Position numbers and translations under genes: made by a program. This document shows, piece by piece, positions 15,893 through 24,380 of a stretch of 64,000 nucleotides of DNA. Position 1 is the stretch's first letter. Every line of letters starts with the position of its first letter. Under the pieces are notes generated by a model. It worked only from the letters and a program-made list of their open reading frames with translations, was not told the DNA's origin and did no database searches. The stretch comes from DASXUC01 sp036004445 (GTDB taxonomy: Bacteria; Sysuimicrobiota; Sysuimicrobiia; Sysuimicrobiales; Kaftiobacteriaceae): NCBI GenBank assembly GCA_036004445.1, contig DASYRL010000012.1, forward strand, positions 32,704 through 96,703, written 5' to 3'.

Positions 15893-17662
15893 ATGCGAAG
15901 CTTCCTGTCCCCCGATCTCAAAGAAGAGATCCGCCGCAAGGTCGATTTGGTCGACTTGATCTCGACCCATGTCGCCCTCCGGAAGGCTGGGAAGTACTAC
16001 AAAGGGCTCTGCCCGTTCCATTCCGAGAAGACGCCCTCCTTTCATGTCGATCGGGAGAAGGGCTTGTGGCACTGTTTTGGGTGTCAAAAGGGAGGAACGG
16101 CCTTCGATTTCGTGATGCAGACGGCAAACCTGACGTTCCCGGAGGCCGTCCAAGAACTTGCCCATCGTGCCGGGGTGCGATTGGAACGGACGCCGGAAGA
16201 GACCCGACGCACGTCAGAGCGAGAGCAGCTGCTCCGCGTGCTGAAGGCGGCGGCGGCGTTCTTCGCGGCCCAACTGGCCGAGCCGCAGACGGGCCGGCCC
16301 GCCCGGGAGTATCTCGACCGCCGGGGGATCGATGAACCGACGGTGCAGCGGTTCGGCCTCGGCTACGCCCCGGCGGAGTGGGATGGCCTGCTGAGCGCCC
16401 TGACGCGGAAAGGGTACCAGCCCGCGCTGCTGGAGCAGGCCGGACTCGTGCAGAGCCGGCAGCGGGGCGAGGGGTACTACGATCTGTTCCGGCACCGGCT
16501 CATGTTCCCGATCGTCGACCTCCAGGACCGGCCCGTCGCCTTCGGCGGGCGGACGCTGGATCCCGACGGGCAGCCGAAGTACCTAAACTCGAAAGAGACG
16601 GTGGCGTTTTCCAAGGGCAAGACGCTCTACGGGCTGTCGCTGGCACGGGATGTGATCCGTCAGACCGATGAGATCGTGGTGGTTGAGGGCAATATCGACG
16701 CCGTCACCTGCCACCAGTACGGCATCGACAACGCGGTGGCCTCGCTGGGGACGGCCCTGTCGATGGATCAGGTCCTGTTGATGAAGCGCTTCGCCGCGCG
16801 GGCCGTGCTGGTGTACGACGCGGACGCGGCAGGAATGGCCGCCTCGGAGCGGGCGATGGCGTTGTTCGACGAGATGGAGTTGTCCGTGCGCGTGGTCGTG
16901 CTGCCGTCGGGGGATCCCGATGGGTTCATCCGGGCGCAGGGCGCCGAGGCGTTTCGGAGCCTGGTCGCACTCGCGCTGCCAGTGTTCGACTATCAGGTGG
17001 CGATGGCGGTCCGGCGGCACGATCCGTCGACCGTCGAGGGGAAGGTCAGGATCGTCGACGAGCTGCTGCCGGCCCTAGCCGGCGTGGCCAATCCGGTCCG
17101 GCAGGCCGAGTACGTCCGGACCCTCGCGGAACGGTTTAGCCTTGCCGAGGATGCGATCCGGCAGCGCCTCCGGAGCAAGGGGCGGGGCCGGACGGCGGGC
17201 AAAGCCCAGCCTCCCCTGGAGGCCCGGCCCGAGCGGGCGCGGGAGCGGGCGGAACGGCTCCTCCTGCACCTGATGATTCACGAGCCGTCCCTCCGGAGGG
17301 GGGTCGCGGCGCGGCTGGGGCCCGACGATTTCGCCGATCCGGTGCACCGGGCCGTGGCGGTGGCTCTGTTTACGGCTCCCGATGAGGAATCAGAACGCCT
17401 CCGGGAACGTCTAAATGAAGGAGAACAGGCCATGTTCCTGCGGATGCTGTTCGAGGATCCGCCGGTAGAGGAAAAAGACACGCAGAAGGTAGTCGACGAC
17501 GCCATCTCATACCTGGCGGAGCGCGAGCCCGCCGCCCTGCGACGGGATGCCCTGGCCAAGGAGATTCAGATCGCCGCGGCCGCGGGCGACAGCGAGAAGG
17601 TTCGCAGCCTGCAGATGCAGTATCTAAAACTAGTTGGCACCACAGATGCCAAGGAAGGGTAA
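15893..17662 (+). CDS. dnaG: DNA primase
   Basis: A 589-residue primase that makes RNA primers at the replication fork. The N-terminal CHC2 zinc ribbon has Cys40, His43, Cys61 and Cys64 (GLCPFH and HCFGC). The Toprim domain has VVVEGNIDAVTCHQYG with acidic metal ligands and VYDADAAG. The C-terminal region contacts the helicase. ATG 15893 begins the conserved family N-terminus (SFLSPDLKEEIRRKVDLVDL); an in-frame upstream start at 15836 would put the attenuator-like hairpin inside the coding region and is less likely. It is followed by rpoD, the usual macromolecular-synthesis arrangement. Confidence 0.95.
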   Translation: MRSFLSPDLKEEIRRKVDLVDLISTHVALRKAGKYYKGLCPFHSEKTPSFHVDREKGLWHCFGCQKGGTAFDFVMQTANLTFPEAVQELAHRAGVRLERTPEETRRTSEREQLLRVLKAAAAFFAAQLAEPQTGRPAREYLDRRGIDEPTVQRFGLGYAPAEWDGLLSALTRKGYQPALLEQAGLVQSRQRGEGYYDLFRHRLMFPIVDLQDRPVAFGGRTLDPDGQPKYLNSKETVAFSKGKTLYGLSLARDVIRQTDEIVVVEGNIDAVTCHQYGIDNAVASLGTALSMDQVLLMKRFAARAVLVYDADAAGMAASERAMALFDEMELSVRVVVLPSGDPDGFIRAQGAEAFRSLVALALPVFDYQVAMAVRRHDPSTVEGKVRIVDELLPALAGVANPVRQAEYVRTLAERFSLAEDAIRQRLRSKGRGRTAGKAQPPLEARPERARERAERLLLHLMIHEPSLRRGVAARLGPDDFADPVHRAVAVALFTAPDEESERLRERLNEGEQAMFLRMLFEDPPVEEKDTQKVVDDAISYLAEREPAALRRDALAKEIQIAAAAGDSEKVRSLQMQYLKLVGTTDAKEG

Positions 17663-17670
17663 GAGGCATG

Positions 17671-17702
17671 CCCTGAACCCGAGCAAAGCGAGTGGTTCAG
17701 GG
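17671..17702. repeat. 32-bp palindromic element upstream of rpoD
   Basis: CCCTGAACC (17671-17679) and GGTTCAGGG (17694-17702) flank a 14-base loop CGAGCAAAGCGAGT. On the minus strand it reads like the tRNA-associated elements at 7987-8018 and 43081-43112. It separates dnaG from rpoD. Confidence 0.8.
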
Positions 17703-17710
17703 TGACGACG

Positions 17711-18808
17711 ATGGCAAAGAAAAAGGCGGCCCAGAGCCTGCCCCAGACAACTGAGGAGATGCCCGCCGAGCTGAAAGCCCTGGTCGAATTGGGCAAAAAG
17801 CGCGGCCATTTGACCCACGACGAGATTCTCGAGCAGTTCCCGGAGGCGGAACAGAACATCGAGTTGATCGACCGGGTCTACTCCGTCCTCCTCGAGCAGG
17901 GTGTCGACGTCGTCGAGGATGCCAAGGAAGCCGAGGCCAAGGGCAAGGAGGACGAAGAGGCCCGCGAGGCCGAGGGCGTGACCATCGACGATCCGGTCCG
18001 GATGTACCTCAAGGAGATCGGGAAGGTCTCCCTGCTGTCGCCGGAACTGGAAACTGAGCTCGCCCAGCGGATGGAGAAGGGCGAGGAGGCGGCCAAGCGG
18101 CGCCTCATCGAGGCGAACCTGCGCTTGGTGGTCTCCATCGCCAAGAAGTATGTCGGCCGGGGGATGCTCTTCCTGGATCTCATCCAGGAGGGAAATCTGG
18201 GTCTGATCCGCGCGGTCGAGAAGTTCGACTGGCGCAAGGGGTTCAAGTTCAGCACCTACGCCACGTGGTGGATCCGGCAGGCGATCACCCGCGCCCTGGC
18301 CGACCAGGCGCGGACGATCCGCATCCCGGTCCACATGGTGGAAACGATCAACAAGCTCATCCGCATCCAGCGGACGCTGCTCCAAGACCTGGGCCGCGAG
18401 CCCACTGCGGAGGAAGTCGCCGAAGCGATGGCGCTGCCGGTGGAGCGCGTGCGTGAGATCATCAAGATCTCGCAGGAGCCGATTTCCCTGGAAACGCCGA
18501 TCGGCGAAGAGGAAGACAGCCACCTCGGCGATTTCATCGAAGACCAGGAGGCCCTGGCGCCGGCGGAAGCCGCGTCCTTCACGATGTTGAAGGAGCAGCT
18601 GGAAGACGTGCTGGAGACGCTGACGCCCCGGGAGCGAAAGGTCCTCAAGCTGCGGTTCGGCCTCGACGACGGCCGGCCCCGCACGCTCGAAGAGGTCGGC
18701 CGCGAGTTCGGCGTCACCCGCGAGCGCATCCGCCAGATCGAAGCCAAGGCGCTGCGCAAGCTGCGCCATCCGTCTCGTTCGAAGCGCCTGAAGGACTTCA
18801 TCGAATAG
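17711..18808 (+). CDS. rpoD: RNA polymerase primary sigma factor (RpoD/SigA)
   Basis: A 365-residue sigma-70 family factor, the compact SigA size without the large non-conserved insertion of proteobacterial RpoD. Region 1.2 begins around DDPVRMYLKEIGKVSLL. Region 2 has RLVVSIAKKYVGRGM and the -10 recognition/melting stretch FKFSTYATWWIRQAITRA. Region 4 has VTRERIRQIEAKALRKLRHP for -35 recognition. Acidic region 1.1 is present (DAKEAEAKGKEDEEA). It directs transcription of housekeeping promoters; the TTGACA/TATAAT-type boxes seen before the thrS leader, hrcA and carA fit its specificity. ATG 17711 is taken; GTG 17702 is an alternative. Confidence 0.96.
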   Translation: MAKKKAAQSLPQTTEEMPAELKALVELGKKRGHLTHDEILEQFPEAEQNIELIDRVYSVLLEQGVDVVEDAKEAEAKGKEDEEAREAEGVTIDDPVRMYLKEIGKVSLLSPELETELAQRMEKGEEAAKRRLIEANLRLVVSIAKKYVGRGMLFLDLIQEGNLGLIRAVEKFDWRKGFKFSTYATWWIRQAITRALADQARTIRIPVHMVETINKLIRIQRTLLQDLGREPTAEEVAEAMALPVERVREIIKISQEPISLETPIGEEEDSHLGDFIEDQEALAPAEAASFTMLKEQLEDVLETLTPRERKVLKLRFGLDDGRPRTLEEVGREFGVTRERIRQIEAKALRKLRHPSRSKRLKDFIE

Positions 18809-18819
18809 CGGCTTGTTGT

Positions 18820-18884
18820 CATTGCGAGCGAAGCGAAGCAATCTCAGATCTGGGATTGCTTCGTCGCATTCGCTCCTCGCAATG
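18820..18884. repeat. Palindromic intergenic repeat (CATTGCGAG type) between rpoD and ahcY
   Basis: CATTGCGAG (18820-18828) pairs with CTCGCAATG (18876-18884), and an inner GAAGCAATC pairs with GATTGCTTC. The core GCGAGCGAAGCGAAGCAATC resembles a widely dispersed bacterial palindrome I recall from unrelated genomes. It may act as a terminator after rpoD. Confidence 0.8.
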
Positions 18885-18904
18885 ACCAATGGAGGTTCGA
18901 CCGC

Positions 18905-20158
18905 ATGGAGCACCACGTCAAGGACATGACGCTCGTCAAGAAAGGCCGCCAGCGCATCGAGTGGGCGGGCGCAGAGATGCCGGTCCTCCGGCAGATCCGC
19001 GAGCGGTTCGCGCGAGAGCGGCCGCTGCGCGACGTGCGGATCGCCGCCTGCCTCCACGTGACGACGGAAACCGCGCACCTGATGCGGGCCCTCGCGGCCG
19101 GGGGAGCCCAGATCCGGCTGTGCGCCAGCAACCCGCTGTCGACCCAGGATGATGTGGCGGCCGCGCTGGTGGAAGAGCAGATCGGCGTGTTCGCGATCAA
19201 GGGGGAGGATCGCGAGACGTACTACCGGCACATCCACCAGGCCCTGGACGGCCGGCCCAACGTCACGATGGACGACGGCGCCGATCTCGTCTCGACGATC
19301 CACCACGACCGGCCTGACGTGCTGGCCGACGTGCTCGGGGGGACCGAGGAAACCACGACCGGGGTCATCCGCTTGCGCGCGATGGCCCGGGACGGCGCGC
19401 TGAAATACCCGATCGTGGCCGTCAACGACGCGAAAACCAAGCACCTGTTCGACAACCGCTACGGGACCGGCCAATCCACGATCGACGGGTTGATGCGGGC
19501 GACGAACCTGCTGCTGGCCGGCAGGACGATGGTGGTCTGCGGCTACGGGTCGTGCGGCCGTGGTCTGGCACTGCGCGCGCGGGGGATGGGCGCCCGCGTC
19601 ATCGTCACGGAGGTCTCGCCGCTGCACGCGCTGGAAGCGGTGATGGAAGGCTACCAGGTGATGCCGATGGCAGACGCCGCGCGGATCGGCGACCTGTTCA
19701 TTACGGTCACCGGCGACCGGTCGGTGATCCGGCGCGAGCACTTCGAGGTGATGAAAGACGGGGCCGTGCTGGCCAACAGCGGCCACTTCAACGTCGAAAT
19801 CGACATTCCGGTTCTCGCGGCGATGGCGGTCTCGACGCGCGAGGTCCGCGAGCAGGTGCAGGAATACCGGCTCCCCGACGACCGGCGGCTCTACCTGCTG
19901 GCCGAAGGCCGCCTGCTGAACCTGGCGGCGGCGGAGGGACATCCCGCCGCGGTGATGGACATGAGCTTCGCCAACCAGGCGCTGACGGTCGAGTACCTCG
20001 TGAAGAACGCCGGACGCCTGCAGGGGCAGGTCTACGCGGTGCCGTCGGAGATCGACCAGTGGGTGGCGCAGTTGAAGCTGGAAGCGATGGGCGTCCGCAT
20101 CGATGAGCTCACCTCCGAACAACGCAAGTACCTCTCTTCGTGGGACGAAGGTACCTAA
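18905..20158 (+). CDS. ahcY: Adenosylhomocysteinase
   Basis: A 417-residue NAD-dependent S-adenosylhomocysteine hydrolase that splits SAH into adenosine and homocysteine, removing the product inhibitor of methyltransferases. The substrate region has LHVTTETAHLMR and NDAKTKHLFDNRYGTGQS. The NAD motif is GYGSCGRG, closer to the archaeal/thermophile GYGWCGRG form than to GYGDVGKG. The shorter length (about 50-60 residues less than proteobacterial or mammalian enzymes) and this motif suggest the thermophile-type subfamily. ATG 18905 follows TGGAGGTT. Confidence 0.95.
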   Translation: MEHHVKDMTLVKKGRQRIEWAGAEMPVLRQIRERFARERPLRDVRIAACLHVTTETAHLMRALAAGGAQIRLCASNPLSTQDDVAAALVEEQIGVFAIKGEDRETYYRHIHQALDGRPNVTMDDGADLVSTIHHDRPDVLADVLGGTEETTTGVIRLRAMARDGALKYPIVAVNDAKTKHLFDNRYGTGQSTIDGLMRATNLLLAGRTMVVCGYGSCGRGLALRARGMGARVIVTEVSPLHALEAVMEGYQVMPMADAARIGDLFITVTGDRSVIRREHFEVMKDGAVLANSGHFNVEIDIPVLAAMAVSTREVREQVQEYRLPDDRRLYLLAEGRLLNLAAAEGHPAAVMDMSFANQALTVEYLVKNAGRLQGQVYAVPSEIDQWVAQLKLEAMGVRIDELTSEQRKYLSSWDEGT

Positions 20159-20215
20159 GAGAACGACCCAGATGGGGCAGAGACAACCGGCCCGGGCCCG
20201 CAGTAGGCTCGGGCC

Positions 20216-20917
20216 GTGGCGTTTCTGCGCGGTATTCTCGACGTCCTCTTCCCGCCCGCCTGCCAGGTGTGCCGCACTCCGGGACAGGACGTCCTGTGCC
20301 GGATCTGTATGGAGCGTATCCGGCTCATCCGTGCGCCGGTCTGCGAGCGCTGCGGGAAGCCGCTGCGCGGCCCACCCGATCTCATCTTTACCTGCCTAAA
20401 GTGCCAGGGCAGGCGCCTGTCCTTCAGACGGGCGCGCGCGGCCGGCATCTACGATGGCGCGATGCGCGAGGCGATCCACGCGCTGAAATTCGCTGGACGG
20501 AGCGCGCTCGCCGGTCCGCTCGGCGCGGTGATGGCCGAATCGGCCACCCAGTGGCGCGCGGATCCACCGGAGGCCATCGTGCCCGTCCCGCTGCACGCGG
20601 TGCGGCGTCGGGAACGGGGATTCAACCAGGCGGAGCTGCTGGCGCAGCCGGTCGCCGAGGCGCTGAGCCGGCCGCTCACGCCGGGTGCGCTGACGCGAGT
20701 CCGGCCGACCGATGCGCAGAGCGGGCTTGACGCGGACGAGCGCCGGCGGAACGTGCGCCGGGCGTTTGCGGCCGGCGTGCCTCTCGACGGAGGGATCTTG
20801 CTCATCGACGACGTGTTCTCGACGGGCTGCACGGTCAACGAGTGCGCCAGGGCGCTCCGTGCCGCCGGCGCCGGGTACGTCGACGTGCTGACCCTGGCAC
20901 ACGCCGTGCTGGAATAG
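20216..20917 (+). CDS. comF: ComF family phosphoribosyltransferase-like protein
   Basis: A 233-residue protein with two N-terminal cysteine pairs (CQVC and CRIC, then CERCG and CLKC), likely zinc-binding, and a type I phosphoribosyltransferase domain with the PRPP loop ILLIDDVFSTGCT and PVPLHAVRRRERGFNQAELLA. ComF helps single-stranded DNA uptake in competent bacteria; many members are of unknown substrate. The likely start is GTG 20216. A small hairpin (arms CGGCCCG at 20188-20194 and CGGGCCG at 20210-20216) ends on the start codon and no Shine-Dalgarno is evident. comEC lies at 49605. Confidence 0.88.
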   Translation: MAFLRGILDVLFPPACQVCRTPGQDVLCRICMERIRLIRAPVCERCGKPLRGPPDLIFTCLKCQGRRLSFRRARAAGIYDGAMREAIHALKFAGRSALAGPLGAVMAESATQWRADPPEAIVPVPLHAVRRRERGFNQAELLAQPVAEALSRPLTPGALTRVRPTDAQSGLDADERRRNVRRAFAAGVPLDGGILLIDDVFSTGCTVNECARALRAAGAGYVDVLTLAHAVLE

Positions 20918-20946
20918 CCAGAGCGCCGGCCGGGCCGGCGCTCTGG
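20918..20946. terminator. Perfect GC-rich palindrome between convergent comF and subtilase genes
   Basis: CCAGAGCGCCGGCC and GGCCGGCGCTCTGG are perfect 14-base inverted arms with a single central G. The palindrome starts immediately after the comF stop (20915-20917) and lies 26 bases from the convergent subtilase stop. There is no T tract on either strand, so it is a bidirectional terminator candidate without the usual U run. Confidence 0.6.
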
Positions 20947-20972
20947 GAGCTGTCGCGCCACGTGCGGAGGCG

Positions 20973-23216
20973 CTACGGCGCGCCGACGTACAGCCAGAAC
21001 GGGATCCGCAGCGTGGTCGTGCCCTTCAATGTCAGCTGGCCTTCGTACTGGCCCAGGGCCGTGGGTCCGGCTTCGGCCGTGACGTTGAGGATGAGCGTGG
21101 ACCCCGCGCCGAGGGTCACCGACTTCGTGCTCAGGCGGATCTTCACGTCCGACGTGGCCGAGCCGTCGGGGCGCTCCGGTCCTTTGACGTCTACCGTCCA
21201 GCTGCCACCGCCGCTCACTCCCACGATGAGCACGGCGCGGACCCGGCTGCTCGACGGGGTGACGGAGCCGAAGTTGATGCTCGATGGATCGAACGTCGCC
21301 CGCGGGTTGCGCGCCAGCGCCAGGTCGATGCGCCCGGCGCCGCGGACCATGACGCTGGTCTCCACCGTCCCACTGACGTGATCCCAGACCGGCTTCTTGG
21401 CCGTGCTCATCAGCGCCGACTTGATCTGCTGGGGCGACCACGTCGGGAACTTCGCGCGCAACAGCGCCGCCGCTCCGGCCACGTGCGGCGACGCCATGCT
21501 CGTTCCCTGGAAGAAGGCGAACAGGCCCGGGCCGTTGATGGAGGACAGCACGTTGACCCCCGGGGCCGTCACGTCGGGCTTAATGTGGTTGTCGAAGGTC
21601 GTCGGTCCGCGCGAGCTGAAGCCGGCAATGATGTCGGCGTTCTTGGTCACGAACTCGGCGAAGTCGGGATCGATCCGCGCCGCGGCGGTCCCGGGATGTC
21701 CTTGATACCAGTCGCGCATACCGATCCCGCTCTCGTTGCTGACCATCACCGCGGGGATCGTGGGCTTCGGGTCGGTGGCGTCGTGGGCCATGCCCACGGG
21801 ATCGCCGGCGACGTTGTTGAAGATGAGCACCCCGATCGCGCCGGCGTTCTGCGCGTTGCGCACCTTGGTGGTGAACGTGCAGCTGCCGCGGCTGATTAGC
21901 GCGAGTTTGCCGGTCAGCGGCGTGCCGGCGACCGCGTCGCAGGCCAGGTCGTTTCCCGCGATGGCGCCCCACCACACGTAGAGCGCCGCGGTCGTCGACG
22001 TGAACACGCTGAAGTCGCCCGTCGCGGCCCCGACGTTCTGCAGCTTCGACGGGACGCCGCTGGGGGCGGTGACGTCGACCGGCTGGCCCACGAAGTGCGG
22101 ATTCGTGCTGGCCCCGGCGGTAATGGCCTTCTCGGCATTCCCCGGCGACGACACGGTGCCGGCTCCGGGACCCGAGTTCCCCGCGGCCACCGCGACGATC
22201 ACCCCCGCGTCGACGGCCGTGTTGGTGGCGATCACGATGGGATCGAGGTTGGTCGGGGTGAGGATGGTGCCGCCCAGGCTCATGTTGAGCACGTCCATCC
22301 CGTCGGCCACGGCGTCGTCGATGGCGTCCACGATCTGGGCGTCGCTGGACGACTCCGCGCCGTCGGGAAACACGTTATAGTTGCCCAGGTACGCGCGCGG
22401 GGCCAGCCCGGTCAGCGAGAACATCACGCCGTTGACCTTCGCGCTCGTGCTGCTGTTGCCGGCCACAGTTCCGGCGACGTGGCTGCCGTGGCCGATCGTG
22501 TCCCTCGCGCTGTCCGCAAACCCGGCATCCGGATACGACCGGGCGACGATGACCTTCTTGTTCACGTAGGCCAGGTTGCCGGTGGTGTCGGTCTTCGGGT
22601 AGCCGACCGGGTTAGTGTACCCCGCGTCTTTGAAGAAGTTGTTGCGGATGTCGATGCCGGTGTCGATGATCCCCACCATGACACCGCCGCCGCCCCGGCT
22701 GGCCCCGGTGAGATCGGAGCGCAGGGCTGCGGCGCCGATCAGGGGGTTGCTCACGTTCATCAGCGGATGGAACCGCCGGCTGATCGTGACGCTGCGGACG
22801 CCGGCCAGCCGCTGTACGACGGGGATTCCCCGGCCGCTCAGGACGACGGCCATGCCATTAAACACGATGGAGAACCGCTCCGCCACCTGCGCGTCGGGCA
22901 CCGCGCTGCGCAGGCTCGTGACAAAGGTGGTCTGCCGGTCCCCGAGCGTCTGCTGATACGACTGTGCCGCGGCCGATGCGGCGTCGACCCGCGCGCCGGC
23001 GGCCGGACGGAACCGCGCCGCGACGGGCGGGTCGGTCAGCTGCACGATGATCTTGACGCGATCGGATGATGCGGCCGCCTGAGCCAGGGCCGCGGCGTTG
23101 TTGATGACGCCCGTCTGAGCGGCCGGGACGTCGAAGGCGGGACCGCCGGCGGTAGCCGACCCTCCCGCCAGTGCGACGATGAGACCAAGCGCGAGCCACG
23201 CACGCCTTCCTCCCAT
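20973..23216 (-). CDS. Secreted subtilisin-family (S8) serine protease with PA domain
   Basis: A 747-residue secreted protease. The start (23216) is chosen for the signal peptide MGGRRAWLALGLIVALAGG and the preceding GGCGGAGA. An inhibitor_I9-like propeptide (KIIVQLTDPPV onward, ending near GVRSVTISRRFHPL) precedes the catalytic domain, with Asp in GIIDTGIDI, His in GHGSHVAGTVAG and Ser in GTSMASPHVAG. A protease-associated (PA) insertion (LALISRGSCTFTTKVRNAQ) lies between His and Ser. The C-terminal ~130 residues form beta-rich repeats. It presumably digests extracellular protein. It converges on comF. Confidence 0.93.
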   Translation of the reverse strand: MGGRRAWLALGLIVALAGGSATAGGPAFDVPAAQTGVINNAAALAQAAASSDRVKIIVQLTDPPVAARFRPAAGARVDAASAAAQSYQQTLGDRQTTFVTSLRSAVPDAQVAERFSIVFNGMAVVLSGRGIPVVQRLAGVRSVTISRRFHPLMNVSNPLIGAAALRSDLTGASRGGGGVMVGIIDTGIDIRNNFFKDAGYTNPVGYPKTDTTGNLAYVNKKVIVARSYPDAGFADSARDTIGHGSHVAGTVAGNSSTSAKVNGVMFSLTGLAPRAYLGNYNVFPDGAESSSDAQIVDAIDDAVADGMDVLNMSLGGTILTPTNLDPIVIATNTAVDAGVIVAVAAGNSGPGAGTVSSPGNAEKAITAGASTNPHFVGQPVDVTAPSGVPSKLQNVGAATGDFSVFTSTTAALYVWWGAIAGNDLACDAVAGTPLTGKLALISRGSCTFTTKVRNAQNAGAIGVLIFNNVAGDPVGMAHDATDPKPTIPAVMVSNESGIGMRDWYQGHPGTAAARIDPDFAEFVTKNADIIAGFSSRGPTTFDNHIKPDVTAPGVNVLSSINGPGLFAFFQGTSMASPHVAGAAALLRAKFPTWSPQQIKSALMSTAKKPVWDHVSGTVETSVMVRGAGRIDLALARNPRATFDPSSINFGSVTPSSSRVRAVLIVGVSGGGSWTVDVKGPERPDGSATSDVKIRLSTKSVTLGAGSTLILNVTAEAGPTALGQYEGQLTLKGTTTLRIPFWLYVGAP

Positions 23217-23315
23217 GGTTTCTCCGCCCCCTTCTATCGCTGTGTGGTCGTGGCCAGGAAAGTGACGGCTCACCCGCTGCGGGTGGGCGCCGGCGGATAT
23301 TTACCCAGGTTTCTG

Positions 23316-24284
23316 CTACACGGATGGAACGCGGGGGGAGCGCGCGACGCCGGGCGGGAGGTCGAGGGCCGTGAGCAGTCCGGGCGCGGCGGCCGGCAGC
23401 CGGGGGATCGTGTTGGCGACGATCGCGCACGTGGCGAGATCCCCCTGCACGCCGCCGGCGATCACCGCGTGGACGGGAGGCGCCCCGGCGATCCGGATCT
23501 CATCGCGAGGATCGTCCATTCCGATAGCCATGGTGAGGTCGAGGACAATCGAGCCTGAGCGGCATACCTGATGCAGGCCGCGCACGGCGCCGTCGGAGCC
23601 GATGACGGGAGCGATGGATTCTTCGATCGCCTGCGGCGCCCAGCCCAGCGCCGCGGCGATCATCGCCGCCGACTCCGGGAGTCCGACGTGGGCGATGCGG
23701 CCGGCCGCCACGCCGGCGGCAAATTCCTCCGCCGTCAGCCCTGCGCCGACCTTGCGCTGCAGGGGAAGGCGGCGCCGCCCAGCGTCGACCACCCGCGTCA
23801 CCGTGATGCCCGTCACCTCGCGGCACGGCATCGTCAGGATGACCGGAAGCAGGTCCATGATGAAGCCGGGGTTCACCCCGGTGCCCAGTACTCTCGCCCC
23901 GTGTGTGCGCGCCGCAGCGTCGAGCCGGGCGGCGTCCTGCGGATGAGCCGACCACGGGAACGACAGCTCCTCGCAGGTGGAGATGACGTTCCATCCCGCC
24001 CCCAGGAGAGGCAGCAACTGCGGAAGGACCGCTTGAAGATGGGATTGGGTGGAGTGAATCACGACGTCGATCCCGGCGTCGCGCATGTCGGCGATGGCGG
24101 GCACGACGGCAAGATTGGCGGGGGCCGCGGGCAGCAGGTCGCGCAGCGGACGCCCGGCTTTCGCGGGATCCGAGTCGACCGCGCCGACGACCTCGTAGCC
24201 GCGCTGCAGCACGATGTCGGCAATGCCCAGACCGATCGGACCAAGGCCGTAGAGGAGAATGCGCAGAGGCGGCACGCCCATCAT
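23316..24284 (-). CDS. 2,4-diaminopentanoate dehydrogenase-like / dihydrodipicolinate reductase-fold protein
   Basis: A 322-residue NAD(P)-binding protein; the start at 24284 follows GGAG with seven-base spacing. It begins with a Rossmann motif (LRILLYGLGPIG). The middle matches the diaminopentanoate dehydrogenase pattern: VLGTGVNPGFIMD, VGAGLTAEEFAAGVAAG and HVGLPESAAMIA. In Clostridia the enzyme oxidises 2,4-diaminopentanoate in anaerobic ornithine breakdown; other family members are annotated as dihydrodipicolinate reductase. Divergent carbamate kinase 96 bases away supports an arginine/ornithine theme, but the partner ornithine aminomutase genes are not in the window. Confidence 0.75.
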   Translation of the reverse strand: MMGVPPLRILLYGLGPIGLGIADIVLQRGYEVVGAVDSDPAKAGRPLRDLLPAAPANLAVVPAIADMRDAGIDVVIHSTQSHLQAVLPQLLPLLGAGWNVISTCEELSFPWSAHPQDAARLDAAARTHGARVLGTGVNPGFIMDLLPVILTMPCREVTGITVTRVVDAGRRRLPLQRKVGAGLTAEEFAAGVAAGRIAHVGLPESAAMIAAALGWAPQAIEESIAPVIGSDGAVRGLHQVCRSGSIVLDLTMAIGMDDPRDEIRIAGAPPVHAVIAGGVQGDLATCAIVANTIPRLPAAAPGLLTALDLPPGVARSPRVPSV

Positions 24285-24380
24285 TGTACGGCTCCGGGAC
24301 CGGGCTGCCAATCGGACGGGGACCGGAGGGTTTGCCGCGGCGCGCCCAGAAGCCCCAGACACTTTAAGGGGAGGGATCGC

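Noticed and set aside
17630..20122. Very long open frame on the minus strand (830 codons) opposite rpoD and ahcY
   Set aside because: It is antisense to two certain genes, its protein is rich in Arg, His, Asp and Gln with no motif, and such frames arise easily in GC-rich DNA.
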